From NCBI GenBank assembly GCA_050084985.1, contig JBITNC010000002.1, positions 20,460,001 through 20,524,000 of the forward strand: a stretch of 64,000 nt of DNA. Direction: 5' to 3'. The notes beneath the pieces were generated by a model. The model saw only the letters and a list, made by a program, of their open reading frames with translations, was not told where the DNA came from and made no database searches. Of this stretch, positions 44,986-57,397 are shown in pieces; the stretch's first letter is position 1; each line of letters starts with the position of its first letter. This stretch comes from Nageia nagi. Taxonomy: Eukaryota; Pinophyta. Both the position numbers and the translations under genes were made by a program.

Positions 44986-46098
44986 AAAAAGTCAAATATA
45001 GTATCTAGGAGTTGTTTATATAGTGTCCAAGAGTTGTTGTAAATATACTATCTGAGAGTTGTTGTAAATACAGTGTCCAAGAGTTGTTGTAAAAGTGGGC
45101 CCAAGTTATGTCCAAATAATTAGTGAAAGATGTCCAAAAGTAAATAGAGCCCACCAATTTTCAATAGTGACATTATAATTTTTGGCTAAAAGTAGTAGGT
45201 CATGAAATAAGTAATGGCGGGTGATAATTCATGAATATACCAAATAGAACCCACTAATTTTCAATAATAACAACATCATTTTTGGCTAAAATTAGCAGGT
45301 CTTAGAACAAGTAATGGCGAGTGAAGATTCATAAAGATAATAAATAAAGCCCATCAATTTTGAGCGATGATGTTAGAACTTTTGGCCAAAATTAGCGAGA
45401 ACTAAGGAGAGCCAGATAATCAACAGAGCCTGGAGAAAAGAAATAGAACCTCCTAGAGTAAGGTGAGAGTAATGGGTAAGAAGTAACACTTGGGTCCACT
45501 TGATCTTAAGTGTTAGACCCTTGGGGCCCTATTAATATGTTGACTACAACTCAATTCCATATAACAATGGTAGCTTCTTCTCAAACTAACTTGATATATT
45601 ATTCACCACCTTAATAAATCTATTCAATTAGAACTACAGTATGGATCATCAATGGTTGCAAAGAAGTAGATGACTATCGATAAAGCATAGTACCAGATCA
45701 TACATATCAAATTATAGATGAGTACTTATTTAATAAGCTACAGTACCATCTTCAATGAAATATAGAACCAAAAAAAGGAGCATTCAATGACATGCTAGTG
45801 AGACTGTGGCTCAATAAATACAACTATTTAGAAATTACAAATTCCCAAATAGTCATGTTGTCGGTACTTATTCATTGTGTAATCTAACATAATTATAATA
45901 TTTATTGTAAATAGTTTTCTTTGCTAGCTTCAACTAAGATGAGTAATTATGTATATTGATGATAGACAACAACCCAACAAGGCATGTAAATGTATAAATG
46001 GTGGATAGTTAGAAATCAATAAGATAAAACATTCTACCAAATTTGCATAATTCTGTAAGGTGCTTTCATACATGATAATTCAAATAGATAATTGTATT
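44986..46098 (+). repeat. LTR-like unit A, truncated, Tat-like family
   Basis: Homologous to unit B along most of its length (shared CCTTGGGGCCCTATTAATAT at about 45525 and 46730; shared CCATATAACAATGGTAG). It contains three diverged subunits of about 100 bp (45120-45420), each with AGCCCAYCAATTTT and a TTTTGGCTAAAA-like box, then a TATAAATG (45993). It stops where unit B begins, lacking its R-U5 end. Confidence 0.7.
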
Positions 46099-47643
46099 CC
46101 TTTAGAATAACACTCAAAAATTGGGGTAGTTCTATTATTTTTCATTCTTTATTATTTTATTCTTTAGTGATCAAGATTTGAGAGTGCTCAGGAGTCATGT
46201 CATCTTCTTTAGTGTACTCAAGAAGTCATGTATGTAAAAGTTTTTTGGAATCATATTTATTGCCTTATAGTCTTTAAGAATTGTTGGCACAAATGTCCAA
46301 AACTTGTACACATTTAGAGTTTGAATTTTGAAGAATATCAATAGTACTTGGGGATTTTGAAGGATGACATCATAATTTTTGATAAAAATAAGTGGGTCTT
46401 AGTAGAATTAGAACATCAATAGAGCCCAAATATTTTGAAAGATGATGTCATAAATTTTGGTAAAAATAAGGAAGTCCCAGAGTAAACAATGGTGGGTGTA
46501 TACTTTTGAAGAACATTAATAAAGCCCACCAATTTTGGAATAAATTAGAATATGAATAGAGCCTGTCGATCCTAAGAGATGACATCATGAGTTTTGACTA
46601 AAATCAATGGGTCTTGAAAGAACTAGATCATCAACAAAGCCCAAAAGAAGAACATAAAGCTTGCCAAGCAAGTGTAAGAGTAATGCATGAAAAAGAACAT
46701 CTGAATCCACTTCATCTTAAGTGTTTGACCCTTGGGGCCCTATTAATATATCGACATTGACTCATTTCCATATAACAATGGTAGTTATCCTTGAACCAAG
46801 TGAACATAATGTCTATCAATCACCATTACTCTGATTACTGACATTCATAGTAGAGATCATAAAGATTACAGAGAAGTAGGTAGCAGTTGATAAAGCATAA
46901 TACCAAATCATACCAATCAATGTGTAATCAAGTAACTATTCAATTAGCTATAATGTTATCTTCAATCAGCTATAGGGTCAAAGAAGAACCAATCAATGAC
47001 ATGCCAGAAGGATTGCAACTCTATGGACATGGTTGACCAGAAATTGTAAATTCCTAGATAGTTATGTTGATTAGTACTTATTCACTATTTAATCTAACAC
47101 ACTTGTAGCATTTATGTAAATAGTGCTATTTTAGTTATTTCATTCAATGCTAGCAGTAATGTATATTAATGAAACCCAACCACCCAGGGAGTTGAAAAGT
47201 TGTATAAATAGCTAGCTTTTAGAAATCAAAAGCATCGAACATTTTAGCAAATTTGCCCAAATTTGTAAGAGCTATTCACAGATAATAATACAAACAGATA
47301 ATGCTTTGCCCTCTTGCAACAAAGTGGCTGTTATTGCTTTTGTGAATGTTATACGAGAAATGTTTTCTTCAAATTATGGCTGTGTGTTGTAATTATGAGA
47401 CCCCAAGTGCGAGGTGGTTTGCTATTCTTAATCTTAGCTATGGATTACTACCTGTGATGTAATGCTCAGGTTGTAAATTTCTTATTTTAGTTGTTTATTT
47501 ACTTATCTCTTTCTTGTAACTCTTCATCTTTTTATTCCTTTCCTATTACTTTTGACCTTAAATATAGATAGGAACCAACCTATAAATCAAAGATTGAGTA
47601 GAAAACCAACACGAGTGCATCCCCACCACCTTTTGCTCTTTCA
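46099..47643 (+). repeat. 5' LTR (unit B) of Tat-like element
   Basis: Its first 400 bp recur at 63419-64000, which defines it as the partner of the 3' LTR. It contains diverged copies of the about 100-bp subunit (46380-46650) and TATAAATA at 47203-47210. The right border near 47643 is estimated from the transition to non-repeated leader; no clear PBS was found. Relative to the 3' LTR it lacks about 200 bp after the first CATTCTTTATTATTT block. Confidence 0.65.
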
Positions 47644-48100
47644 AGGAACCTACCATTATGGGAAGTGGATAACATGACCAGAAAAAACCCTTGAGGTTAC
47701 ACTATATTGATCAATAGTAGCCAATTCTATTTTTGACATGTTTGATAGGACACGAGTTAAATATCATACTTAGCAAGCATGGTTAGGCTTGATAGCTTTA
47801 TCTGATGTGCTATTAATTAAATCTTTTAATATTCTAAGGTTTTTGTAACCTTATTGGTGACTACTATCAATCAATCAAATGTTTTGAACCCTGACACCTC
47901 TAGAACATAGAATAACTAGAAGTAGTGCCAGAAATTCCCTTAGATAACCTAAATTTCAAGAGCTATCAGTTCTTCATAAGAGGACTAGGTGAAATATTTC
48001 TTGATTTATGTCTCCTTTGGTCCCTTTAAGGGCAACCCCTTTATCATTTGTATTTGACTCATTCCTAGAAAATCCTTCATCTCTTATACATTCTCTAAGT

Positions 48101-49645
48101 ATGGCTCAACTAGCAGATTTTTCTACTTAGAATAATAGTCATCCTTTGGTTGTAGCTACAAATTCACCTCCTATACCTCAAGCAACTTTTAAAGTTTTGT
48201 CTAAGTATGATGCCTCTAAAAAGATGCCATATGAGCACTATCAAGATGTATCTTTGTTAGCTTCAAACTTTCACATTACTGATGAAACTATGATGACAAG
48301 GTTACTGCACACTCTTTTGAAGTTAAAGCAACCGAGTGGTTCAGAACTCTCACCCCCCAATCTATAAATTCATGGGGAGAGATATGTTAGGCTTTTATTA
48401 AAATATTTTTTATAGATGATGATGATAGCACATTCCTTAGCCTCATAGCATGTATCAAAAGACATCCACATGAATCTATTGAAGATTTTAATATTAAATT
48501 TGAAAGAACATGGAAGTCCATACCAGCAAGGATTAGACCAACAAATGCACAAGCTTTGGTATATTACAAAAAATATTTTCTTCTTGACCTTAATATGCTT
48601 ATTGTTATGTCAGGATAAACATTCCTAAATATTTATCAGATAGCAAAGACTGCAGAACATACCCTAGTATTCTTTGGTAAAATGCAGCCCAAAATAATCA
48701 CAAATAAGTCATCCTAGAGTTTTGGCCTTACCACCTCCTTCCAAACCTACTGTTCAAAATTAGCTACTAGCATTACCTACTCTTGCATCCATAAGCATTG
48801 GTATATAACCTAAATCTCAAGAAGAGGAAAGAATAAGGTAGCTGAAGGTGACTATTAGAAATCTAACTAACAAGCTCACTCTACAAGAAAGGTAAAATCA
48901 TGGTTTTAATTATAGAAGATACGATAATTAGTATCAACCAAGATTCTAACCTAAATTTAACCAACCAGAATAGTCTAATCCTCTTAAAATAATTAAGAAT
49001 TCTATTATGACTAATTCTATAGTTAATGTTGCTTTGGGTATTATGGAATGGTGTCCACCATGTTCAGCTTCTCATTTTTTATATTCATGTGCAGTATATC
49101 AACATTAGTATTTGGGGTTACATTCTAAACAAATGGTAGAACCTACTTTAGATCCTACTTTTGACCTCACAATGGTTAACTTTTGGGTTCTAAGATAAGT
49201 TGGAGAATAAGCAAATTATATTCAAACTAGAGCAACTTCTTCAGTAGCTCCATAGCAACCTCAAGCCACTCAATAGTATTGAGTTCCCACTCAAGCCCAA
49301 CTTGAACCTAAGAAAGCTAAGATTCCCTTAGCTCAACCTCAAAACCAATGTCATCAAGTCCCATTTAATCTAGGTACTATTCTATCAAACTCAAAAACTA
49401 ATACCTTAGGTGAAACAAACTCCGTTGTAATGAGAAAAGAAGTCCTAGAGAAAAAAATACTTAGTACATTGAGATATCTTTTTATCACTAATTATCATAA
49501 AGAAAAAGCTACCCAACATTTCAAAACACATCAGAAAAAAGAACCAAGTAAGTCCATCCCATATGCTCTATACAATATTGTAAAAGAATTGAAAAAAACA
49601 CCTTCTAGGATGACTATGTTTGATGCATTAAAGAATCTAGGTTAA
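48101..49645 (+). pseudogene. Tat-like element gag
   Basis: Start at ATG 48101 (M-A-Q-L-A-D-F). The gag core segment R-H-P-H-E-S-I-E-D-F-N-I-K-F is at about 48460-48500, with W-K-S-I-P-A-R-I and A-L-V-Y-Y-K-K-Y-F following. A zinc knuckle of the Tat form, W-C-P-P-C-S-A-S-H-x4-C (about 49050-49095), lies near the end. The frame ends with S-R-M-T-M-F-D-A-L-K just before protease. Many stops, several frameshifts. Confidence 0.65.
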
Positions 49646-49720
49646 TTAGATCTTTTGTAAGAAGCTTTAAAGTTACGAAATAGTAAAAAGAGGATAAATG
49701 AAGAGAATCCTATATATGTT

Positions 49721-50053
49721 ATGTCTAAAGTTGTCCCTCCAACTCCAATAGGTGTAACAAGACCCTCACCTTTCTATTTATCCCTGAGATTAGAAGGTTG
49801 GGTAGTAAACAATTGTATGATTGATACTAGAGCTACCATAACTGTTATCCCTAAAGCTATCATAAATGAAATAAAATTGTACATTACAAGATGCATTGAT
49901 GGCATCATACAGTTAGATTCTTCCTCAGTAGATACGGTTGGTAGTGTTAAAGGTGTTCAAATAACCTTGAATGCCTTCCCTAATATTTGTGTTGTCCAAG
50001 ACATTATTGTAGTTGATCTTCCACTTCTATTTAGAATATGTCTTTCCAAATAA
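49721..50053 (+). pseudogene. Tat-like aspartic protease
   Basis: The frame contains N-N-C-M-I-D-T-R-A-T-I-T-V-I-P, where the active-site triad D-S/T-G reads D-T-R, so it is inactive. The hydrophobic I-I-V-V-D-L-P near the end fits the family's closing strand. Confidence 0.65.
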
Positions 50054-50365
50054 TTTACTGCTAAATTGGGAGGGTACCTAGGCTTAGACTAAAGTCATCT
50101 TCTACTTCCTTTCTAAAATAAATAGGTGAAGATTCTGAATGAAGGTACTAAAACTATCTATCTCAAGAGGATCAATAAAATAAATTGTATGAATGATCCA
50201 CAACCAGTGGAGATATTTGAAAGTGACACACTAAGGGAATCACTATTGACAACTAAGTTTCTATCAGCAAATGATCTAAATTATTAGGTCACAAATGCTA
50301 GCATGGGTAATAATTATCTATATGAAAAATTTCAACCAGTTTTAATCAGTATTGATAAAGAACAT

Positions 50366-50760
50366 GAGGTATGGATGATGTATTTTGATGGCTCCCAATG
50401 TATACATGGATTTGTAGCTGGAGTGGTCTTCAAATCTTCCAAGGGGACTACCAAAACATTCTCCTGGTGATTCACATGGACCTATACAAATAATGTTGTT
50501 GAATATGAAGCCCTTTGCTTAGGGTTATTAAAAGTAATTAGTATAGGCATCAGATGCTTAATTATCCATGGTGATTCTAAATTGGTCATCTAGTAAGTTA
50601 AAAATTAGATTAGTGTAATACATCATTACCTGAAGAACTATAGGAATAGAGTGTGGGATTTATTGGAGTCATTCCTGGCTATCAATTTTATATCAATTCC
50701 TAGAAGGCACAACCAAATAGCTAATGCATTTGCTAGAATAGGGGCATGTTATAATCCTAC
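50366..50760 (+). pseudogene. Extra RNase H (RNase H1/archaeal-like) upstream of RT
   Basis: An RNase H1-type fold: M-Y-F-D-G-S-Q (first Asp), N-N-V-V-E-Y-E-A-L-C-L-G-L-L (Glu), I-I-H-G-D-S-K-L-V (second Asp), then I-P-R-R-H-N-Q-I-A-N-A-F-A where the last catalytic Asp (usual A-D-x-L-A) is Asn. It lies between protease and RT. A separate gypsy-type RNase H follows RT at about 52100-52340, so the element has two. A linker with R-P-S-I-P-D-A-I-S-F-W-K-V-F follows. Confidence 0.75.
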
Positions 50761-51214
50761 TCATTACAAAAGAGCAGCTCTTGGAGTTAAAGTTCAATTT
50801 AGGCCTTCAATACCCGATGCTATAAGCTTCTGGAAAGTATTTGATTTTGATGAGCATCTTATGAACTTCTTTGTAGATGGAGTGGCTCACACTTTTGGGA
50901 CTCAAAAAATACCTATTTATTTCCAAGAATCAAATGTTATTCAACTCAAAAATAATGTAATATCAAAATGACTGCTCTCTTTTGAAAGACTATTTGATTT
51001 AGAAGATGTTCTAAAGGCTAAGTCTTCAATCATCTCGAAGGAAAATTATGTTGAGCTAAAATTAAAACTCAAGAAATTTGTAAAAATTGGTCTAGAGTGT
51101 TATAATGTAGAGAAAGCTACTATGTATTAGATTTATCATGAGTTTTTCAGATGATTGCTTAGACTTATGATGATCTTAAGACATATGACAAAGATGTCAT
51201 CCAACATTTGATTG

Positions 51215-52340
51215 AGCTTGAACCAAAAGCTAAACCATATAAGCAAAAATAGAGACATGTAAATCCAAAGATAGAAGGAGCTATGAAATAGGAGTTAATC
51301 AAGCTCCTTGATTCAAAAATTATTTATCCTATCAAGCATTCTTCTTGGGTTGCAAATTTAGTTCCTATGAGAAAGAAAAGTGGAGAAATCAGACTCTATG
51401 TTGATTTCAAAAATTTGAATAAAGTGTCCTTGAAAGATAATTATCCTTTCCCTCCTTTGGAGCAAATCCTACCTAAAGTAGCCAGAGCTTGCCATTTTTC
51501 AATGATTGATGATTACCCAAAATTTAACTAGATTTGGATGAAATATGAAGATAAATTCAAAATAGCATTTACAACTAAATGGAAGACATTTACTTTTCAA
51601 AAGATACCATTTGGTCTTTCTAATGCAGGAGCTACTTTTCAAAGAGCCATGGATCATTGATTTGGCAAGCTAATAAATAAGATTTTATTAATCTATCTAG
51701 ATGATATCACTATCTTCTCCAAAAGTATAAGTGATCACCTAGAACATCTAAGATTAGTATTTGAAAAATGCATGAAGTTTGGCATTTCAATTAACCCAAA
51801 AAATTTAGTTTTTATGGTCAACCAAGGAAAGTTACTTGGCCACATTATCTCAAAAGAGGGACTAGCAATTGATTTAGACAAAGTAAAAGCTATAAAAACA
51901 TTGCCACTCCCCTCTAACAAAAAGGCCTTATAGTCATTCCTTGTTCAAATCAATTTTGTTATAAAATTTATTAATAATTTTTCAAAAATTATATCTCCAA
52001 TCACTTCAATGCTAAAGAAAGATGTTGTATTTTCCTAATCATGTGAAGTAAAAGTAGCCTTCAAAGAGATAAAAAAGGTTATAATAGAAGCTCTTATGCG
52101 TAAAAATCTTGATATGTCAAAAGATTTTATCATGTATGCACATGGAGCAGACAAGAGCATTGCTGCAATTCTTGCACAAAAGGATGATAATAATGAAGAA
52201 CACCTGATTGCCTTTCATAGTCAAACATGTACTCATTTATTGAAAAGCAAGTGTTTTCCATTACGAAGGGACTTAAAAAGTTCAAACATTATGTCTTCCA
52301 CAGTAGAATCCTTGTATATACTATTCATCCAGATGTAAGA
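51215..52340 (+). pseudogene. Tat-like RT and gypsy RNase H
   Basis: RT motifs in order: W-V-A-N-L-V-P-M-R-K-K-S-G-E-I-R-L, N-Y-P-F-P-P-L, F-S-M-I-D-D-Y, I-P-F-G-L-S-N-A-G-A-T-F and the catalytic Y-L-D-D (about 51694-51705). The RNase H start, I-M-Y-A-H-G-A-D-K-S-I-A-A-I-L-A-Q, is at about 52130. Stops at several places, among them within the second RT motif block. Confidence 0.85.
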
Positions 52341-52540
52341 AATTAAATTATACAAGGAGATCTAGGTGAAAAAAAAGCTAGTTGGATTACTAAAATAATA
52401 GAATATGACATAGAGATTAAGCCAACCAAGCTGATCAGAGGTAGGCCTCTCTGTGAAAGTATGGATAAAGCTTCACATATGATTGCTCTTATGGAGAATG
52501 AGTAACAACTTAATTATGAAAGTGTTGGATTAAGCAAATC

Positions 52541-53790
52541 ATGGTTTATTTTCAAATTGGCAAGTGCTCTAAAGCTCTAGATAGATTCCAAAAAAGGAGA
52601 TTCAAGTTGTATGCCCTTAAATTTATCATGATAGATGATCGCTTATATAAAAAAATATTTGATCAAACCCTTCTTAGATGTATGAATCAAGATGAATCCC
52701 ATATAATATTGCATAAATTTCATTATAACTTCTCTTATGGGCATTACAATGGACCCACTACAATAGCAAAGGTATTACAAGTTTGATATTATTGGCCCAC
52801 TATATTTTAGGATTCATTCAAGATTGCCTGGGAATGTAATAAGTGCAATAGATTTATGGGAAAGAGAAAATAAGTTGCCATGCATCTCAAACCTATGGTA
52901 GTCGAAGAGCCTTTTCAATAGTGGGGTATGGACTTCATTGGTTTCATAAACCCAAATTCCTCGGTAGGTCATAAGTTTATTTTGACTACAATAGATTTCT
53001 TCACTAGATGGTTAGAGGCTATGCCATGCAAAAATGCAGGTCAAAAAGCAATAATAGAAATGATTAAAAGGATAATCACCTACTTTGGAATCCCATAGAC
53101 TATAGTGTCAGATAATGGTCTGGAATTTACTGGAAGTAATCTATCAAGCTTTGTAGCTCACTATGGAATCTACTAGTTATTCTTTTCAAACTATTACCCA
53201 TAAGGTAATAGGTTAGCTGAATCAACTAACAAAAATCTGACCTGAATCATCAAGAGAACAATTAAAGGGAATACCAAATAGTGGCATACACAGTTGGACT
53301 ATGCATTATGGATTGATAGAATTAATATAAAATTAGTAATAAATACATCCCCATATACATTGGTATATGGTAAAAGACTAGTGTTGCCAGTACACATGGA
53401 GTTACCAGCTTTAAGAATCCTGCAAGAAATGGAAGGCCATGACTTTGAGCCACTATAATTCAGATATAATCAGGTCATAAAATTAGAAAAAGACCAAAAT
53501 AAAGCATGATTCATTTCAACATCGCTAGCACATCATCAAAAGGTGGTTTGATAAGAAAAAGTCTTCTCGAGTGAAGTTTGAATCAGGTGATATCATCCTC
53601 AAATGGGATGAAGAAAGAGTAAAGTTTGAAAGACATCAAAAATTTGACTCTCTTTGGAGTAGGCCTTACATCATTACCCAAGCTATGCAAAATAATGCAT
53701 TCAAGTTATAGGATGTTATCGAGTCTCGAGAATTACCTATTCCCATCAATGGGATCTATTTAAAACATTAATAGGTGATAAGGTAAGCTC
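52541..53790 (+). pseudogene. Tat-like integrase
   Basis: Zinc finger H-x-H and C-N-K-C (about 52715-52845). Catalytic triad: W-G-M-D-F-I-G (about 52925), S-D-N-G-L-E-F (about 53108), R-L-A-E-S-T (about 53212). The C-terminus shows K-F-D-S-L-W and ends with L-P-I-P-I-N-G-I-Y-L-K-H-Y (about 53735-53770), typical of Tat/Athila integrase ends. Multiple TAG/TAA stops. Confidence 0.85.
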
Positions 53791-54380
53791 GTATTGCCTA
53801 CAAAGCATCATATATTGTAAATATTTTAAATTTATTTTCAAAAAAAATAGTTTTGCATAATTTTTAAAAAAGTAAATAATCTTTAATGATCAAATTTAAT
53901 TTAGTATTATTAAGAGTTAATGTCAACGTATCGTTTAGATGTCAACTTTAATTCAACTTAGTCAAGAGTTAATGCTAGCATGTTGTTCAACTATCACTAA
54001 ATAAAATAATATATAAAGAAATATTTCCTCAAATTTCATGAGCCATTGTACAAGTACAACCAATTAAGTCTAGTGTGCTTTGAATTTACTAGTCCAACAT
54101 ATGCTAGCTCAATCTGTACAATGCATGGGTCTTGAGATTCTCAAGAAGTAATTGCCATTAATGGAAATCTTCCCAACTTGAGACAAATAAAACTTCTTCC
54201 ATACTCTATAGTTTGACACTTAGCTGATTTCGAGCATTCAAGTTTCCAAAGCATTCAAAGCTTAGATATTTTAGAGCTAAGTTATCTTGAGAAAGAGAAA
54301 GGTTGCAGAACATCGCATCACCCAAATTGCTATTTTTAATGACAACCAAAGGTTCAAGAAAAGGTTTTAATATCATAGTG
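53791..54380. other. Leader between integrase and accessory frame
   Basis: About 590 bp, non-coding as far as I can see. Short repeats of the type TTAATGYYAACRTRTYGTTYA (53930 and 53970) are present. Confidence 0.4.
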
Positions 54381-56255
54381 ATGTCTCAATCATCCTCTAT
54401 AGCTAAAGTGGAACAAATCGATGCTAACATGCTCTCTTTACAAGAAGAATATCTTGAGAATGCACTAGGAGTGAACTAGACTGAGATGGGAGTAATCAGT
54501 CATATGGATACATGAAGAGCTAACCCTAGCTGCATTCTTTTAAAGCTTAAGAAACTTGAAGTGAGCAGAAAAGGAAAGTCACTTGCTCATTCAAAGAGAG
54601 ATGTTATGATTGATTAGGGATTGGCATATTATGTTCCCTATGAGTCCACCTACCCTGAGCTCTTGTAGTCCCTAGCACATAGGCATCATCAAAAGGGGTA
54701 CCAAATTAGAATGTTCAAGAGCACTGAAGAGGGAGATACTTTTGAGCCAATGTTTCAAGTAGTGCTAGATTACTCTCCTAACTCCATCATCCAAGCATTT
54801 GTTGTTCTCATAGATTGGACATTTTATGTTAAAAAACAAATTGATTTGAAAAAGAAGAAACATGATTTTTATATTAATCAAGATGAAATGCTGAGTTGCA
54901 TCAGTGGGAGATATTAGGATAGCAAAAAAGTAAAACTCTTATCGAGCTACCAAATAGCTATTTTTGAAAGAAAGAAAGATAGAGAAGTGCTACAAGCACT
55001 CGCGATCATCTTCAGAAAGAAGACCCTAATTGAAGTAGACGAAGCTATGGTGTGAATGGCTTATAATATTTTAAAAGCCCACTTTTGCTATAATTTTTTA
55101 GCTTTTATAATTAGAGAAATTAAGAGGTGTTTGTTCAAGATTGAAAAATTAGATTTTAGACATTCGTCATATCTTTAGTGGCTCTTTGTCCATAAAATTT
55201 GGATAAACTTATAAAGGCGAGGCTCCTAGTTGAGCCAACCAGTTCTAGTTTTGCATCGGTGCCAATTGAATTGATGGTGTCAATTTTGACCAAGTTGCAT
55301 GGATCCTATTATGAGTTCATGGAAAAGTTTTATGTAATTACAGTAAAAATTTTGATTAGAAAACTCCCAATAGGCTATAAAAAAGCACAATGAGGGAGCT
55401 ACAAGGTGAAAATAAAATCAATGATTGGTACTTCTTAAAAAATCACATCGTAATAATCAAGTATGGGTATTTTGAGAAACCCTCCTTTTTGCTTAAATAT
55501 GTTACCCCCTAGTTGTATTTAGTAAAGATAGGTAGATAGATTTGTGCCATAGAGAGTAAATATGGGTTTGAGGGTAATTTTAAGTCTATTGTAGATATAC
55601 CAGTTTCTACGAAAAATTTTACTCTTTTAGAGATAGGATGTATAGATAGTATAGCCTAATTTATTGTATAAAATTTCAAGTTAGATAAAGTGAGAACTAC
55701 ATGGATGTATGACCCATCAAGGGAAATAACCTAAACAATAAAGACTAGCAAGAAATGTCTAGCATTTATCCATGATAGTAGGCCCCATATAGAATATTTT
55801 GTAAATAAAACTAAGCAAGAGGTAGAAATGTATCTAGATTGGAAATTTGTATCCTTGAATAAGGCTTGGATGGCCCTGAAAGGAATAAGAAAATATAAAA
55901 ATTGAGAAAATAAAAGATAATATTTTATCTTCAATCTAGAGGTCCTCACCCAATTAGGAAATCTTGGATGGGGTACCAATAAAATTCATTATTTTACAAG
56001 ATTCAGATTTGGGTATACCACAAAAATTCATCACATTGAAAGTGAGTTATTTGAAAAATTTAAATATGATAAATACTGGGAGGTAGAGTATTCCAAAGAT
56101 CCTCTACTAGAGTTGGGACCAACTCTTCCTCCTCATTTTCATAGGAAACATGCTGCAGAGGAAAGGATAATGCAAATAGGAGAACCATCTGGCATGGTTT
56201 AGATTCTAAATAAGGGAGAAAAAAACCCTTTGAACACCACCACTTCTTCCTAGGA
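54381..56255 (+). pseudogene. Accessory ORF of the Tat-like element, part 1
   Basis: A long frame downstream of integrase, readable with scattered stops, from M-S-Q-S-S-S-I-A-K-V-E near 54380 to T-T-T-S-S at the chromovirus border. Recognisable pieces include P-M-F-Q-V-V-L-D-Y-S-P-N (about 54750), Y-G-Y-F-E-K-P-S-F-L-L-K-Y-V-T-P (about 55465) and W-E-V-E-Y-S-K-D-P-L-L-E-L-G (about 56080). No family recognised; not env-like as far as I can see (no clear signal peptide or membrane anchor). Part 2 continues at 61467. Confidence 0.5.
56251..56255. repeat. Target site duplication (left), chromovirus copy 2
   Basis: TAGGA, repeated at 61462-61466. Confidence 0.9.
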
Positions 56256-57352
56256 TGATCTGAAAAATTGGATCCCTTCAACATTTAGTAATCTCTATTT
56301 CAATGTGTTCAGTGTGATCATCTTGTCTTCAGCTTTTCGACACTTCTTTTAAATCGAAAATTCGAGTCCGTATGAGGAAGTTATGGCCCTAAGTCTAGTT
56401 TGTGTATATTTAAAAAAAAAAAATCAAATGAGTTTGGCGGGACCTGCCCGTCAACGTGGAGGCCACGTAGGAGTGGAGTCAGGGCCACGTCAAAAGTCAA
56501 AGACCATGTAGGAGCCCAATCAACCCACCTACCACGCCAGACCACATAAGCACCATTGACCTGTTGATCGCACGAGACCACCTGCGCAACCCTGTTGTCC
56601 ACATGAGACTGCCACGCAGACCGCCTAACCAGTCAGCAAGCTATTTGATCGCTGTTTGATCGTTTGACCAGCCTGATCACTTGCCATGTGTCACCACCAT
56701 AGTGCACACACCTAATTTTGGATTTATTTAATGTATTTTGGGTGTTTCTAAGGTTTTTTTAGTGATTTTTGATTCACCTAAGGTCCTATTTTTGGGCTGA
56801 GTTTATCCTATAGCCTGCAACAGTCCAAAGAGCATGTTTTTCAATTTTAGAGCTCATTTTAGGGATATTTTTATAACCAATTGAGCCCAAATTTGGTAGG
56901 AAGATCAAGGAGGTTAATGGGTATCTAAAAATATATTTTTTCCATATTTTCTAGTTGTAATTCTCTCCAATTTTAGCTCCCAAAAATTGTATAAAAGGGG
57001 AGCAAATTGGATAGAAGAGGAAGAAGGAGGATTTTAGAAATTGTTTCAGTTTTGTTGTGATTTTCAGAGCTGAGAGTGTATTATGAATGTGAGAGGAGGT
57101 TTTGGAGGACCTTGGAGGCCTTGTAAAGTGATTCCACCCATTGATAGTAGAGAGCTTTTGAGCTGGATGTAGCCCACATTGGGTGAACCAGGGTAAATCT
57201 TGCTTGTCTCTTCTTTGGTGAATGCTTTTCTCTTCTCTATGTTTACAAATTTATTCCTAAATTTCCTTTACAAGCACTTAATTATTTTAAGTGTGAAATG
57301 ATCCATTTAGCAAGGTTAAATTGAAATTTTAAATCTTATAGTTTATGGATCA
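56256..57352 (+). repeat. 5' LTR of chromovirus copy 2 (1097 bp)
   Basis: TGATCT start, GGATCA end, TATAAAAGGGG at about 56990. The GC-rich stretch (about 56440-56640) is extended by sequence that differs from copy 1. Confidence 0.93.
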
Positions 57353-57356
57353 AGTT

Positions 57357-57371
57357 TGGTATCAGAGCAAG
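57357..57371 (+). promoter_or_regulatory. Primer binding site (tRNA-iMet), copy 2
   Basis: TGGTATCAGAGCAAG, same spacing from the LTR as in copy 1. Confidence 0.85.
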
Positions 57372-57397
57372 TTGAATCATTGGGATAACCTCTATTT

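Noticed and set aside
48101-53790. Endogenous pararetrovirus (caulimovirid)
   Set aside because: Integrase with D-D-E core and paired LTRs are present, which caulimovirids lack.
53791-56255. Envelope gene of an errantivirus/Athila type
   Set aside because: Position fits, but I see no signal peptide or membrane anchor; part 2 is nuclear-protein-like with a PKKKRK cluster.
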